DNA from: Chloroflexota bacterium
GTDB taxonomy: Bacteria; Chloroflexota; Dehalococcoidia; Bin125
Length of the DNA: 64,000 nucleotides
Direction: 5' to 3'
Assembly: GCA_028873865.1 (NCBI GenBank)
Contig: JAPPNI010000015.1
Coordinates: forward strand, 1-64,000
A model generated the notes under the pieces. That model was not told the origin of the DNA. It ran no database searches and saw nothing but the letters and a program-made list of their open reading frames with translations. Each line of letters starts with the position of its first letter. Within the stretch, counting starts at the first letter, position 1. Of this stretch, positions 32,704 to 42,678 are shown in pieces. Position numbers and translations under genes: made by a program.

Positions 32704-32730
32704 CTCTGCGTTCTTGACCGCGTGTAAGCT
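32700..32730 (+). promoter_or_regulatory. Weak candidate promoter for glyA
   Basis: TTGACT (32700-32705, overlapping the upstream stop codon) and TAAGCT (32725-32730) are 19 bp apart. The spacing is longer than ideal. The 115-nt gap before glyA has no recognisable riboswitch. Confidence 0.25.
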
Positions 32731-32818
32731 GAGGTCGACTGTGATTCGTGTGCTGCCGGGCGTCTGATTCGGTAGCGGCCCGACTGGCTCGGGTCTCCGC
32801 AACGCGAATGGGTGTGAA

Positions 32819-34087
32819 ATGGCGCTGACGCTGGCAGGGGCTGCCCTCGGTGCAGTCGACCAAGAGATTGCCGCCGCGATCGAGTCGGAAGCGGGCAGGC
32901 AACGCGACGGACTCGAACTGATCGCCTCAGAAAACTACCCGTCCGAACCGGTGCTCGCGGCCATGGGTTCGGTGCTGACCAACAAGTACGCCGAGGGCTA
33001 TCCGGGGCGTCGCTACTACGGCGGCTGTGAGTTCGTCGACGTGGTCGAGGAGCTCGCAATCGAGCGGGCCAAGTCGTTGTTCGGCGCAGATCACGCGAAC
33101 GTCCAGGCGCACTCGGGGACCCAGGCGAATATCGCTGCGTACTTCGCCCTGCTCTCGCCGGGTGACACGGCGATGGGACTGGAACTCAACCACGGCGGCC
33201 ACCTGACCCACGGCCTCCCGGTGAACATCTCCGGTCGCTGGTTCGAGTTCGTCTCCTACGGCGTCGACCCCGAGACCGAGCAGATTGACTACGACGCAAT
33301 GGCAGCGGCGGCGCGCGAGCACCGCCCCAAGGTGATTGTGGTTGGCGCGACGGCATACCCGCGCGTGTATGACTTCGCCAGGGCAGCCGAGATTGCGGAG
33401 TCAGTTGATTCGGTGTTGGTGGTCGATATGGCGCACGTCGCCGGCCTGGTTGCAGGTGGCGTGCATCCCTCGCCGGTTCCCTATGCCCCCGTGATCACCA
33501 CCACGACGCACAAGACGTTGCGCGGACCCCGCTCGGCGTTGATCCTGACCAACTCCGAGATGGCGCGGCCGATTGATCGGGCGATTTTTCCCGGCACCTC
33601 GGGCGGTCCGCACATGCACACGATTGCGGCCAAGGCCGTTGCCCTGAAGGAAGCGGCGACGCCGGAGTTCAGCGAGTACGCGAGGCAGATTGTGGCTAAC
33701 GCTCGAGCCCTCGCGGACGGCTTGCAGTCGGAAGGCTGGCGGCTCGTATCGGGCGGCACCGACAATCATCTGCTGCTGCTGGACGTTGGAGTCAAGGGAT
33801 TGACCGGCAAGGCAGCCGAAGCAGCGCTGGACGAGGCTGGAATCACGGTCAACAAGAACACGATTCCATACGACAGTCAGCGGCCGACGGTGACCTCGGG
33901 GATCCGGATCGGGACGCCGGCACTGACCACCCGGGGGATGTGCGAGAGCGAAATGCGTCGCGTCGCCAGTTTGATCAGCCGGGTGCTCGATCACATCAAC
34001 GACACAGCCGAGCAATCCCGCGTGCGTGCCGAAGTGCGCGAGCTGGCCTCGGGCTTCCCCATTCCCGGCATCGGCGACCAGAGATAG
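32819..34087 (+). CDS. glyA: Serine hydroxymethyltransferase
   Basis: This PLP enzyme interconverts serine and glycine and supplies methylene-tetrahydrofolate. The 422-residue product has the [15 protein letters not shown] start (about 36-50), the GRRYYGG substrate loop, and the PLP lysine K232 in [12 protein letters not shown]. Full length for the family. ATG 32819. The gene is followed closely by rpsF. Confidence 0.97.
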   Translation: MALTLAGAALGAVDQEIAAAIESEAGRQRDGLELIASENYPSEPVLAAMGSVLTNKYAEGYPGRRYYGGCEFVDVVEELAIERAKSLFGADHANVQAHSGTQANIAAYFALLSPGDTAMGLELNHGGHLTHGLPVNISGRWFEFVSYGVDPETEQIDYDAMAAAAREHRPKVIVVGATAYPRVYDFARAAEIAESVDSVLVVDMAHVAGLVAGGVHPSPVPYAPVITTTTHKTLRGPRSALILTNSEMARPIDRAIFPGTSGGPHMHTIAAKAVALKEAATPEFSEYARQIVANARALADGLQSEGWRLVSGGTDNHLLLLDVGVKGLTGKAAEAALDEAGITVNKNTIPYDSQRPTVTSGIRIGTPALTTRGMCESEMRRVASLISRVLDHINDTAEQSRVRAEVRELASGFPIPGIGDQR

Positions 34088-34120
34088 TTGACGGACCAGA
34101 TCCGATCAGAGGAGCGAGCT

Positions 34121-34423
34121 ATGGCGCAAGGTGAAACCGAGTACGAGATCATGGTGGTCCTGCACCCCGACATCGTGGGTGAGCAGGTGGAAGAGCGCAT
34201 GGCGCATCTGCGCGGGACCCTGGCCGAACACGGGAACGACGTGACTGAAGTGATCGACTGGGGCCGTCGACGACTCGCCTACCCGATCAGACAGTCGTAT
34301 GAAGGCCACTACCTGATCGCTCATTACCAAGGCGGAGCGGACGCCCGAGGCGATGAGTTGGAGCAGTCACTGCTGATCGACGAGCAGGTTCTGCGCCATC
34401 TGATCGTCCGCCGAGACCATTAG
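34121..34423 (+). CDS. rpsF: Ribosomal protein bS6
   Basis: S6 binds the 30S platform as a pair with S18. The 100-residue product has the ferredoxin-like fold with [10 protein letters not shown] (about 7-16) and a [16 protein letters not shown] stretch (about 48-63). ATG 34121 has GGAG at 34111; the frame extends 11 codons upstream but without a Shine-Dalgarno. It starts the rpsF-ssb-rpsR group, whose order is conserved across bacteria. Confidence 0.95.
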   Translation: MAQGETEYEIMVVLHPDIVGEQVEERMAHLRGTLAEHGNDVTEVIDWGRRRLAYPIRQSYEGHYLIAHYQGGADARGDELEQSLLIDEQVLRHLIVRRDH

Positions 34424-34455
34424 TCTGCCCAGCGAAGACGGCAGAAGGTGCTGAC

Positions 34456-34890
34456 ATGGCGAGTCTGAACAAGGTGATGATCATCGGCAACCTGGGCCGG
34501 GATCCGGAGATGCGGTTCACGGCCAACGGCCAGGCGGTGGCCAACTTCAGCGTCGCCTGCAATCGTCGCTACACGACTCGCGACGGCGAGCAACGAGATG
34601 AAACAGAGTGGGTGCGCGTGGTTTGCTGGGGACGTCAAGCGGAGATCGCGGGACAGTACCTGCAGCGCGGGTCACAGGTCTACGTCGAGGGTCGGCTTCA
34701 GACCCGGTCATGGGAAGACCAGCAGGGCCAGACCCGATACATGACGGAGGTCGTGGCCAACAACTTCCAGTTCCTGGGTAGGCGAGGCGACAGCGCCGGC
34801 GGGGACTTCAGCGGCGGTGGTGGTGACTATCAGAATGCACCAGACGATTTCGGCGGAGGCCCCGACGCGGGTGATCTGCCGTTCGAGTAA
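34456..34890 (+). CDS. ssb: Single-stranded DNA-binding protein
   Basis: SSB coats ssDNA in replication and repair. The 144-residue product has the OB fold ([19 protein letters not shown] near 8-26), with [12 protein letters not shown] (about 53-64). A Gly/Asp-rich linker leads to the acidic tip GDLPFE, the conserved protein-interaction tail. It is flanked by rpsF and rpsR as expected. Confidence 0.96.
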   Translation: MASLNKVMIIGNLGRDPEMRFTANGQAVANFSVACNRRYTTRDGEQRDETEWVRVVCWGRQAEIAGQYLQRGSQVYVEGRLQTRSWEDQQGQTRYMTEVVANNFQFLGRRGDSAGGDFSGGGGDYQNAPDDFGGGPDAGDLPFE

Positions 34891-34925
34891 TCCATCAGCA
34901 CACAGACCGATTTGTGGAGAGTTAG

Positions 34926-35606
34926 ATGACGACTGAATCAGAACCAGCGATCGAAGCGGCGCCGGCTCCCTCACCGGCGCCGAGAATCACGCCCTCGCCC
35001 GAATCGGGCGAGCGGCTGCCACAGATGATCGAGCGGACGCGGCGACGGGGACGCCGTCGACGGGCGCCCGTGTTTACTCCGCAGGAAGTGGCGACGATCG
35101 ATTACAAGGATGTGGACCGGCTGAAGAAGCTGCTCTCCGATCGCGGACGCATCGAGCCACGGCGTAAGACCGGTCTGACGGCCAAAGATCAGCGCAAGAT
35201 CGCACGCGAAATCAAGCGAGCGCGCCAGGTCGCTCTGCTGCCATACACGGCCGAGCACATGCGTCAGACATCGCGGTTCCGCATGGTCACCCGAATGGCG
35301 CAGCGAGCAATGCGAGCCGAACTTGACGACGCGCCCCCCTCGGAACCTGAGGAAGGCGGAGCCGCGCTCGATCCGTCGGCCACGGAATCTGCGCCGGCTG
35401 AATCGCCAGCGGCCGAAGCGTCTGCAACTGAAGTGCCAGCGGCCGAGGCGCCAGCAGCTGAAGCGGCGGTGGCCGAAACACCTGCAACCGAAACGGCGGT
35501 GGCAGAAACGCTGGTTACCGAACCAACGGAACCCGAATCCCCGGCAGTTGAGCCCCGGGTTGACGAAGCTCAGGAAGCGGCGCCGAACGAGGAATCCGGC
35601 GACTGA
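34926..35606 (+). CDS. rpsR: Ribosomal protein bS18 with long acidic tail
   Basis: S18 pairs with S6 on the small-subunit platform. The conserved core is at residues 45-110 ([17 protein letters not shown], then [17 protein letters not shown] and ALLPY), without zinc cysteines. It has a 40-residue Pro/Ala N-terminal extension and an unusual C-terminal tail of about 90 residues made of imperfect Ala-Glu-Thr-Pro repeats. Total 226 residues against the usual 75-95. The tail stays in frame to a stop that overlaps hom (TGATG), and no frameshift is evident. Confidence 0.9.
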   Translation: MTTESEPAIEAAPAPSPAPRITPSPESGERLPQMIERTRRRGRRRRAPVFTPQEVATIDYKDVDRLKKLLSDRGRIEPRRKTGLTAKDQRKIAREIKRARQVALLPYTAEHMRQTSRFRMVTRMAQRAMRAELDDAPPSEPEEGGAALDPSATESAPAESPAAEASATEVPAAEAPAAEAAVAETPATETAVAETLVTEPTEPESPAVEPRVDEAQEAAPNEESGD

Positions 35607-36913
35607 TGGAGGAAGCGCTTGGGGTCGGGCTGCTCGGTCTGGGCGTCGTCGGACGCGGCGTTCTCGAGGCCTTGCAGCGCAATGCCCGGGCCTATGAGGC
35701 GCGTGGTGGCCGTCGCCTCGAAGTCCGCGCCGCAGCGGTGCGCAATGTTGCGGCTCGAGCAGAGCTGGCCGCGGCTGGCCTGTCTGTCGTCGCTGACCCC
35801 AGGGCCGTCGCGACCCGGCCTGACATCGACCTCGTGGTGGAGTTGATGGGTGGTGAGGAGCCCGCGACCGGCTGTATCGAGGCGGCGCTGTCGGCTGGCA
35901 AGTCGGTGGTGACCGCCAACAAAGAAGTCATGGCCAAGAGCGGACCGGCGCTGTTGAAGCTGGCGGAGGCATGCGGGGCGGAGCTGAGGTACGAAGCGAG
36001 CGTCGGTGGCGGGATTCCCATCATTGGCGTCTTGCAGCGTGATCTTCAGGCCAATGAAGTGTCATCGGTCCGGGCGATCATCAACGGCACGACGAACTAC
36101 ATGATCACCGCCATGTCGCGCGACGGGATGAGCTACGAGGATGCGCTGGCTGACGCGCAACGCCTGGGATATGCCGAGGCCGATCCGACCAACGACGTCG
36201 ATGGCATTGACGCCGCCTACAAGCTGGCAATCCTTGCCTCGCTGGCATTTCACTCGCAGATCGGTCCCGAGGACGTGCATTGCGAAGGCATCCGCTTGCT
36301 GACCGCGAGAGATTTTTTCCACGCCCGTAACCTGGGCTACTCGATTCGCATGTTGGCGACCGCTCGGCAAACACCTTTAGGTCTCGACCTCCGCGTTCAT
36401 CCGACTCTGGTCCCGACCGAGGATCCGATGGCCGGGGTCGAAGGCGTACTTAATGCAGTGTCGGTGTCCGGAGAGCCCATCGGATCCGTGGTCCTCGAGG
36501 GGCCGGGAGCGGGTGCCGGGGCCACATCGAGCGCTGTGGTAGCCGATATCCTCGAGGTCGCTGGCCGCCTGGTCTCTGGACAGACCCCCAGGCGCCTGCG
36601 GCAAATCGACCAATCGCCGCGGTTCGCCTCACTGGCCGATATTCACGTTCGGACCTATCTCCGCCTGGAAGTCCCCGATCGTGCAGGTGTGCTGGCAGAA
36701 TTGGGTGCGGCGTTCGCTGCCGAGGGCGTGAGCATCGCGTCGGTGCTCCAGACGCCGCATCCTGAGCGGAGCCAGTCGGCGGATCTGATAGTGACGACGC
36801 ACGCGTGCAGCGATGGCGCCCTGGATCGGGTCCTGCAAGGACTGGATCGTTCCGACTCCGAAATCGAACTCGGGGTACGGATTCGGATCGAGGATGGCTG
36901 TGACAACGACTGA
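35606..36913 (+). CDS. hom: Homoserine dehydrogenase
   Basis: The enzyme reduces aspartate semialdehyde to homoserine. The 435-residue product has the NAD(P) motif GLLGLGVVGRGV (about 7-18), the TANKEVMAKSG segment (about 107-117), the INGTTNYM catalytic motif (about 155-162) and a C-terminal ACT domain (LRLEVPDRAGVLAELG near 352-367) for threonine feedback. It is coupled to rpsR by TGATG and followed by a coiled-coil gene and thrC. Confidence 0.95.
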   Translation: MEEALGVGLLGLGVVGRGVLEALQRNARAYEARGGRRLEVRAAAVRNVAARAELAAAGLSVVADPRAVATRPDIDLVVELMGGEEPATGCIEAALSAGKSVVTANKEVMAKSGPALLKLAEACGAELRYEASVGGGIPIIGVLQRDLQANEVSSVRAIINGTTNYMITAMSRDGMSYEDALADAQRLGYAEADPTNDVDGIDAAYKLAILASLAFHSQIGPEDVHCEGIRLLTARDFFHARNLGYSIRMLATARQTPLGLDLRVHPTLVPTEDPMAGVEGVLNAVSVSGEPIGSVVLEGPGAGAGATSSAVVADILEVAGRLVSGQTPRRLRQIDQSPRFASLADIHVRTYLRLEVPDRAGVLAELGAAFAAEGVSIASVLQTPHPERSQSADLIVTTHACSDGALDRVLQGLDRSDSEIELGVRIRIEDGCDND

Positions 36914-37910
36914 TCCAGTTGAAGGGGCCGACACTCGCTGGCTGCGGCTCGAGGAGACAGTCGCGGGGCTGCGCGATCGCACTTCCGAGCTGGCCCAGTC
37001 GCACGTGCGCGACGAGCGAGAGCTCAACAACCTGGACCAGCGCCTGCGGGAACTGGAGGGCAGAGCAATCTCGCTGGCCTCCGAGATCGGTGCCGCCATG
37101 CGGCAGTTGGATGAGCTCAATGCGTTGCGTGAACGGGTCAACCGCTTCAACAGCGAGTTAGATGAGAACAAGGAACTGGCCGATGCGACCATCCGCCAGC
37201 TGCGCCAGGAGGTCGACGGACAACGCGAATCGGGCAACGACTCGAACCGAAGGTTGCAAGCGAGTGAGAAGGCTCTCAACGACCTGCGAGAGCGCTTGGC
37301 TGTATTCGACGAAGCAATCCGTCGAACCAACACTGAGGGTGGCGAGATCGCCCACCGGCTCTCGCAGATTGAGAACGGCCAAGTGGCACTCGGCGCGAGA
37401 ATCTCAGCCAACGCGGACGGACTGCGCCGCGCCGCGAGCGAGGAAAGCTCCCTCGAAACTCGCGTCGAGGCCATGGAGCGACAGCTGTTTGGACTGACCG
37501 AACGGGTCGACCTGTCATATCAAAATCTCCGCCGCGTCCAGGAGACGGCCGAACAATGGGACGATTTGCGCAACAACGTCGAAGCGTTGCGGGGGCGAGT
37601 GGAAGAATCGTTGCAGGCGCTGGATGCATCAAAAGCAGTCGTCTCCTCTGTGCAGCGAGGGTTCGAGGCCTTGGAGGAGCGAATTGGCAACGTCGAGCGG
37701 GTCGGCGAGCAGCTGAGGGCTCGCGACGCTCGTCGCGAGCGGGCCGTGGCTTCTCTGGGCGACAAGATCGAGAGCGTGTCGACGCTGTCCGCGCAGGAGC
37801 AGGACCGCTTCGTCGCAATGCAAGAGCAGATTCGACGACGACAGATAGAGGAACTGGAGCAGGAGATCCGCGAGCTGAAGTCGTACCTGCGAGTTCGGGG
37901 CGATGGCTAG
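36894..37910 (+). CDS. Long coiled-coil protein, function unknown
   Basis: The 338-residue product is almost entirely heptad-patterned helix, Leu/Glu/Arg-rich, from about residue 18 to 330, without transmembrane segments or a signal peptide. It resembles SMC-arm or tropomyosin-like rods, but has no ATPase heads. It starts 20 nt before the hom stop and ends 8 nt inside thrC, so it sits in the middle of a threonine operon. Such a placement suggests co-expression and does not by itself imply a metabolic role. ATG 36894 follows GAGG. Confidence 0.7.
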   Translation: MAVTTTDPVEGADTRWLRLEETVAGLRDRTSELAQSHVRDERELNNLDQRLRELEGRAISLASEIGAAMRQLDELNALRERVNRFNSELDENKELADATIRQLRQEVDGQRESGNDSNRRLQASEKALNDLRERLAVFDEAIRRTNTEGGEIAHRLSQIENGQVALGARISANADGLRRAASEESSLETRVEAMERQLFGLTERVDLSYQNLRRVQETAEQWDDLRNNVEALRGRVEESLQALDASKAVVSSVQRGFEALEERIGNVERVGEQLRARDARRERAVASLGDKIESVSTLSAQEQDRFVAMQEQIRRRQIEELEQEIRELKSYLRVRGDG

Positions 37911-38994
37911 CAACGCCCTGCGGACTGGCCTCTCGATTGGCGGCGGAGTGCTGGAACGCTACGCCGATTGGCTGCCGCTGACCGAGGCGACACCGTGCAT
38001 CACGTTGGGCGAAGGCAGTACCCCGCTGGTACGCGCCGAGAGCCTGGAACGGGCGACGGGCGCCGATGAGGTGTGGTTGAAGTTGGAACTCTGCAACCCA
38101 ACCGGTTCCTTTAAGGATCGCGGGATGGTCGTGGCGGTGGCGAAAGCAGTGGAACAGAGCGCGTCGGCTGTGCTCTGCGCGTCCACAGGTAACACCAGCG
38201 CCTCGGCGGCTGCCTATGCCGCACGCTGCGGCCTGCGAGCCTTCGTCCTGGTGCCGGAAGGACGGATCGCCCAGGGCAAACTGGCCCAGGCCGCCGCCCA
38301 CGGAGCCCGCGTTCTGGCTGTAGACGGCAATTTCGACGATGCCCTGAGACTTGCCCAGGAACTGACCGATCAGTTGCCGTTGGCGCTGGTCAACTCGGTC
38401 AACCCATATCGCATTGAAGGTCAGAAGACGGCCGCAATGGAGATCGTCGACTCGCTCGGCGATGCACCCGATCTGCATTGTATCCCGGTCGGCAACGCCG
38501 GCAACATCACCGCCTACTGGAAGGGCTACTGCGAATACTTCCACGCCGAAATCGCATCTCGGCGGCCGCGGATGCTGGGGGTCCAGGCTGCGGGAGCGGC
38601 GCCTCTGGTCCACGGTCATCCAGTCGAAAAACCGGAAACCATCGCCACAGCAATCCGGATTGGTGCTCCGGCGTCATGGGATGGCGCGATCGCTGCGCGT
38701 GACGAATCGGAGGGCGCGATAATCTCGACCACCGATGAGCAGATCCTGGACGCGTACCGAATGTTGGCTGATGCCGAGGGTGTGTTCTGTGAGCCCGCGT
38801 CTGCGGCATCTGTGGCTGGGATGCTGGCTCGTCACGGTGATGGTTCGCTGGCCGGACAACGCGTAGTTTGCACGATCACCGGTCACGGACTGAAGGATCC
38901 TGAGCGCGCCGTCGAGTCTGTCACGGCGGATGTTGTCGAGATCGACTCGGATTTCGCTCAGGCGGTTGCGGCGATCGAAGAGGGGCTGCAATGA
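37903..38994 (+). CDS. thrC: Threonine synthase
   Basis: This PLP enzyme converts O-phosphohomoserine to threonine. The 363-residue product has LGEGSTPLV (about 36-44), PTGSFKDRG with the PLP lysine K71, the [16 protein letters not shown] phosphate loop (about 94-109) and GNAGN (about 199-203). It completes the hom-thrC pair. It overlaps the coiled-coil gene by 8 nt and folE by ATGA. Confidence 0.95.
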   Translation: MASNALRTGLSIGGGVLERYADWLPLTEATPCITLGEGSTPLVRAESLERATGADEVWLKLELCNPTGSFKDRGMVVAVAKAVEQSASAVLCASTGNTSASAAAYAARCGLRAFVLVPEGRIAQGKLAQAAAHGARVLAVDGNFDDALRLAQELTDQLPLALVNSVNPYRIEGQKTAAMEIVDSLGDAPDLHCIPVGNAGNITAYWKGYCEYFHAEIASRRPRMLGVQAAGAAPLVHGHPVEKPETIATAIRIGAPASWDGAIAARDESEGAIISTTDEQILDAYRMLADAEGVFCEPASAASVAGMLARHGDGSLAGQRVVCTITGHGLKDPERAVESVTADVVEIDSDFAQAVAAIEEGLQ

Positions 38995-39566
38995 GTGGGC
39001 TAGTCGATCGGGATCGGGCCGAGACGGCGGTTCGTGAGTTGCTCCAAGCCCTCGGTGAAGACCCTGAGCGCGAGGGCTTGCTTGACACCCCGAGACGTGT
39101 CGTGGCTGCATTTGAAGAGACCCTGGGCGGTCGAGAGGTCAACATTCCCGAGTTGCTCTCGGTTGGCTTTGAAGAAGGCCACGACGAAATGGTGATTCTC
39201 CGCGACGTGCCGTTCTTCTCGATGTGCGAGCATCATTTGATGCCCTTTCATGGCGTCGCGCACGTCGGCTATGTGCCCAATGGCCGAGTTGTGGGTCTTT
39301 CCAAGCTGGCCCGCTTGGTTGACGCGATTGCACGCCGGCCTCAACTCCAGGAGCGACTCACCGCCCAGATTGCCGACATGCTGATGAAGACCCTGCAACC
39401 GCAGGGGGCGGCGGTGGCCGTCGAAGCGGAACATCTCTGTATGCAGATGCGGGGCATCAAGAAACCCGGCTCGAGAATGCTGACCTCGGCGATGCGCGGC
39501 AGCTTCCTCGAACAGCAAGAGACGCGTGCGGAGTTCCTCTCGCTGGTGGGGACGCAACGGCTGTGA
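38991..39566 (+). CDS. folE: GTP cyclohydrolase I
   Basis: The enzyme opens GTP to give dihydroneopterin triphosphate, the first step to folate. The 191-residue product has the zinc ligands in [10 protein letters not shown] (about 78-87) and the distal Cys in [12 protein letters not shown] (about 149-160). Length is normal. It overlaps thrC by ATGA. No other folate genes are in the window, apart from glyA, which uses the cofactor. Confidence 0.95.
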   Translation: MSGLVDRDRAETAVRELLQALGEDPEREGLLDTPRRVVAAFEETLGGREVNIPELLSVGFEEGHDEMVILRDVPFFSMCEHHLMPFHGVAHVGYVPNGRVVGLSKLARLVDAIARRPQLQERLTAQIADMLMKTLQPQGAAVAVEAEHLCMQMRGIKKPGSRMLTSAMRGSFLEQQETRAEFLSLVGTQRL

Positions 39567-40555
39567 GCTTGACGGTGGTGCGAGGGGGTTTCGCCGAACT
39601 GGGCGAGCGTTGGAGCGACCTGTGCCGCGCCACCGATGCGATGCCGTTCTCTACGCCGCAATTCGGACAGGCATGGTGGTCCGTGTTTGGTGAAGCAAGT
39701 GAGACCGAGTTGGAACTGGTCGGACTGGAAAACGGCACCGGGGAACTGGTCGGCCTGGCACCGCTCAAGCGCGGTGGCGCACACTGGACGTTCGCCGGAG
39801 ATCATGAAGTCTCGGACTATCTCGGTCCGGTTGCGAAGACTGGCCAGGAGTCGCAGCTGGTCTCCGCTGTATTGGATCGGTTGGACGCCGCAGGGGCGAA
39901 TTCGGTCGAGTTCCGCGGAATCGAGCCTGGCTCGAAGTGGGCGGAGGCCTTCGCGGCCGCCGCCGAACGAGGCTGGACCGTCGAGGTCGACGAAGAGGCT
40001 GTCTGTCCCACAGTCGAACTCAAGGGCGGCTGGGAGGAGTACCTCGCCTCGCTCCGCTCTCGCGATCGGCGCGAAGTTCGGCGCAAGTTGCGTCCGCTGA
40101 GGCAACTGCGCGGTGCGGTCAGCTTCGATTCCGTCGACTCGCCAGGCGATGTCTCTCGCCACATGCCCGAATTCATGGAGATGATGGCCGATTCGCGCGG
40201 CGACAAGGCGGTCTTCCTGACCGATGCAATGCGCACGTTCTTCGAGCGGTTGAGCGCGTCGCTCTCGGAAGCCGGACGCCTTCGTCTGTATGTGATGTCG
40301 GTTTCCGGTGAGCCGGCGGCAATGGTGTTGTGCTTCGTCGCGCGCAATCAACTGCTGCTGTACAACAGTGGCTATGCCCCCAAGTTTCGCGACCTGTCCG
40401 CCGGGCTGGCCTCTAAGGTGCTTTGCATTCGCGACGCGGTGGAGCGAGGCATGTCGAGCGTGAACTTCCTGCGTGGTGACGAACCGTACAAATACGAGCT
40501 GGGCGGCAAGGACGCCGTCGTTCACCTGCTACGCCTGACGCGGGAGGGCTCCTGA
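39563..40555 (+). CDS. BioF2-like / CelD-type GNAT acetyltransferase
   Basis: The 330-residue product has an N-terminal region with [16 protein letters not shown] (about 28-43) and a C-terminal GNAT_6-like domain (about 160-310). The latter contains [10 protein letters not shown], the [17 protein letters not shown] strand pair and YNSGYAPKF. Families with this layout include cellulose-biosynthesis CelD and FemAB-like transferases; substrate unknown. GTG 39563 overlaps the folE stop and the end overlaps the glycosyltransferase ATG, so it is translated with both neighbours. Confidence 0.75.
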   Translation: MSLTVVRGGFAELGERWSDLCRATDAMPFSTPQFGQAWWSVFGEASETELELVGLENGTGELVGLAPLKRGGAHWTFAGDHEVSDYLGPVAKTGQESQLVSAVLDRLDAAGANSVEFRGIEPGSKWAEAFAAAAERGWTVEVDEEAVCPTVELKGGWEEYLASLRSRDRREVRRKLRPLRQLRGAVSFDSVDSPGDVSRHMPEFMEMMADSRGDKAVFLTDAMRTFFERLSASLSEAGRLRLYVMSVSGEPAAMVLCFVARNQLLLYNSGYAPKFRDLSAGLASKVLCIRDAVERGMSSVNFLRGDEPYKYELGGKDAVVHLLRLTREGS

Positions 40556-41850
40556 TGTTGAGACGCCGCCGACTGGCCGTGATGTCGACGCATACGTCTC
40601 CGTTGGCGCGGGCCGGCACGACCAAGGCCGGCGGGATGAACGTGTATGTGGCCGACCTCTCGCGGCACCTTGCGGATGTGGGCTGGGAAGTCGATGTGTT
40701 CACGCGCCGCGACCGAATCGATGCTCCCGACGTCGAAGAGCTGGCGCCAGGAGCTCGGCTGTTCAACGTCGACGCCGGGCCGCCGGTCGGACTGCCCCCA
40801 ATTGAGATCGGCGCCCACGTGTCCGAGTTCACCTCCGGTGTCGAGCAGATCGTCGCGCGGCGAGAGCCATACGATCTGATTCACTCCCACTATTGGGTCG
40901 CCGGCCTCAGCGGGATCGAACTGTCGCGGCAGTGGCAGGTACCGCACGTGGTGATGTTCCACACACTTGGGGCAGTCAAAGAAGTGTTCCAACAACCTGA
41001 ACCCCCGTTTCGGATCGCTGGCGAGCGAAGGGTCATCGCCTGCGCCGACGCGGTCATCGGCGCGACATCGCACGAGCGTGCCTTCCTGATCGGTCAGTAC
41101 CAGGCCGATGCCTCCCGCGTCCAGGTGGTCCCCTGCGGGATCGACCTTGATTCCTTCCACCCCGCCGGTGTCGATGAATCTCGCCGTCGAGTGGCCGCTG
41201 CCTTGCCCGAACTCGGTGTTGAAAACGGTCCCGGCATCCTCTTCGTCGGGCGACTCGAACAGGCGAAAGGTGCGGACCTGTTGGTCCGTGCGCTGCCGTT
41301 GATTGAGAGTCAGCCGTCCACTTCTCTGTGGATCGTGGGAGGTGATGAGCGGGACGAAGATGAACGCGCGAGGCTTCGGGCGCTGGCGGTCGAGTGCGGG
41401 GTTGAGCATCGGGTCAAGTTCGTCAACGCCGTTGACCGCCGCCGCCTGCCCGATCTCTATCGCAGTGCGGCGGTCTGCGCAGTTCCTTCCGCGTACGAAT
41501 CGTTCGGTCTTGTGGCGGTGGAGGCGATGGCTTCGGGGACCCCGGCCGTGGCGACACGGGTCGGCGGACTGGCAAGCACGATTACGCATGGCAAGACGGG
41601 GCTCCTCGTAGGCAATCGACAGCCCGAAGGGTTCGCCTCTGCCATCGACCAACTCTTGGCCGACGAGGCCCTGCGTCAGCGTATGGGAGTGGCGGCCGCA
41701 GCGGAGATGACGGTGTTCTCCTGGCGCAGCGTGACTCGGAGTATTCTCGGGGTGTACGAGGACCTGTTGAGCGAGCGGGACATCTCCGGCGCGCAGCGCG
41801 AATCCTGTTGCCCCGACCCGGTCGAGTCCTTGTTGGTGGCAGCCAGTTAG
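40555..41850 (+). CDS. GT4 glycosyltransferase, MshA-like
   Basis: The 431-residue protein has the GT-B fold of family 4. The N-terminus SPLARAGTTKAGGMNVYVADL (about 15-35, in part) and YDLIHSHYWVAGLSG with VVMFHTLGAVK match MshA, which joins GlcNAc to inositol-3-phosphate in mycothiol synthesis. The nucleotide-sugar EX7E motif is ESFGLVAVE (about 315-323). Sucrose-phosphate synthases and BshA are related alternatives. The next gene is a PIG-L deacetylase, the family of MshB/BshB, which favours a thiol-cofactor or glycoconjugate pathway. Confidence 0.8.
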   Translation: MLRRRRLAVMSTHTSPLARAGTTKAGGMNVYVADLSRHLADVGWEVDVFTRRDRIDAPDVEELAPGARLFNVDAGPPVGLPPIEIGAHVSEFTSGVEQIVARREPYDLIHSHYWVAGLSGIELSRQWQVPHVVMFHTLGAVKEVFQQPEPPFRIAGERRVIACADAVIGATSHERAFLIGQYQADASRVQVVPCGIDLDSFHPAGVDESRRRVAAALPELGVENGPGILFVGRLEQAKGADLLVRALPLIESQPSTSLWIVGGDERDEDERARLRALAVECGVEHRVKFVNAVDRRRLPDLYRSAAVCAVPSAYESFGLVAVEAMASGTPAVATRVGGLASTITHGKTGLLVGNRQPEGFASAIDQLLADEALRQRMGVAAAAEMTVFSWRSVTRSILGVYEDLLSERDISGAQRESCCPDPVESLLVAAS

Positions 41851-41880
41851 CCAACTGCCTGAACAATCGGACGAGGTGCG

Positions 41881-42678
41881 ATGATGCCGGACGCTGAAGC
41901 TCCAGCGGATCCGCGCCGCGCCCTCGTCGTGATGGCCCACCCCGACGACATTGAGTTCACCTGCGGCGGTACGGTGGCGCAACTGGCCGACGACGGCTGG
42001 CACGTCACCTTCTGCCTCGTCACCAGCGGCGACAAGGGTACCAAGGACCCGATGCTCGGTCCGGCTGACCTCGGCGCACTGCGCGAGGCGGAGCAGGAGG
42101 CTGCGGCGTCGGAACTGGGGATCGAACGCTGCATCTTCCTGCGCGTTCCTGATGGCCACGTCGAAGACGGCTCGGAGTTCCGCGGACAGTTAGTCCGCGT
42201 GCTGCGCGAGGTGCGTCCCGAGCTCATGATTACCTGGGACGGCTATCGGGGCTTCAATCATCGCGATCATCGAACAGTGGGGATCGCTGCACTCGACGCT
42301 GTTTTTCCACTGGCACGCAATGCCAACTCATACGCCGAACAGGTGGCAACCGGCGTGGAACCCGTACGCGTCAACACGGTGTTGCTGGCCGGCAGCAACG
42401 AGCCGAATTTCTTCGTCGATGTGTCCGATCAGCTGGAACGCCGCATCGACGCGCTCCTGCGGCACGCGTCCCAGATACAGGCCCCCAACCGGGAAGAGAT
42501 GGTCAAGCGGATGCGCAACCGCTCACAGCAGGCGGCTCGCGCCGGTCGGATCCCATGGTCGGAGGGTTTCCGCCGGCTGACCTTCGGAGAGGCTCGATCG
42601 CCGCGTCGTTCAGATGCCCTCAAGGCAGAGGCGAAGGCTCGGGAAGATGCGGAGCAGGCGGAGCCGTCCGATGGCTGA
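41881..42678 (+). CDS. PIG-L family N-acetylglucosaminyl deacetylase
   Basis: The 265-residue product has the zinc-binding AHPDD motif at 19-23, the GGT after it, and FNHRDHRTVG (about 125-134) with the distal metal-binding His, so the active site is complete. Family members deacetylate GlcNAc-inositol, GlcNAc-malate or other GlcNAc conjugates. It is 30 nt downstream of the MshA-like transferase. Two ATGs (41881, 41884) are possible starts. Its end overlaps ccsA by 8 nt. Confidence 0.85.
   Translation: MMPDAEAPADPRRALVVMAHPDDIEFTCGGTVAQLADDGWHVTFCLVTSGDKGTKDPMLGPADLGALREAEQEAAASELGIERCIFLRVPDGHVEDGSEFRGQLVRVLREVRPELMITWDGYRGFNHRDHRTVGIAALDAVFPLARNANSYAEQVATGVEPVRVNTVLLAGSNEPNFFVDVSDQLERRIDALLRHASQIQAPNREEMVKRMRNRSQQAARAGRIPWSEGFRRLTFGEARSPRRSDALKAEAKAREDAEQAEPSDG

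Noticed and set aside
40522-42159. 545-residue open frame on the minus strand
   Set aside because: It is antisense to the GT4 and PIG-L genes, which have complete catalytic motifs; no domain is visible in the shadow frame.
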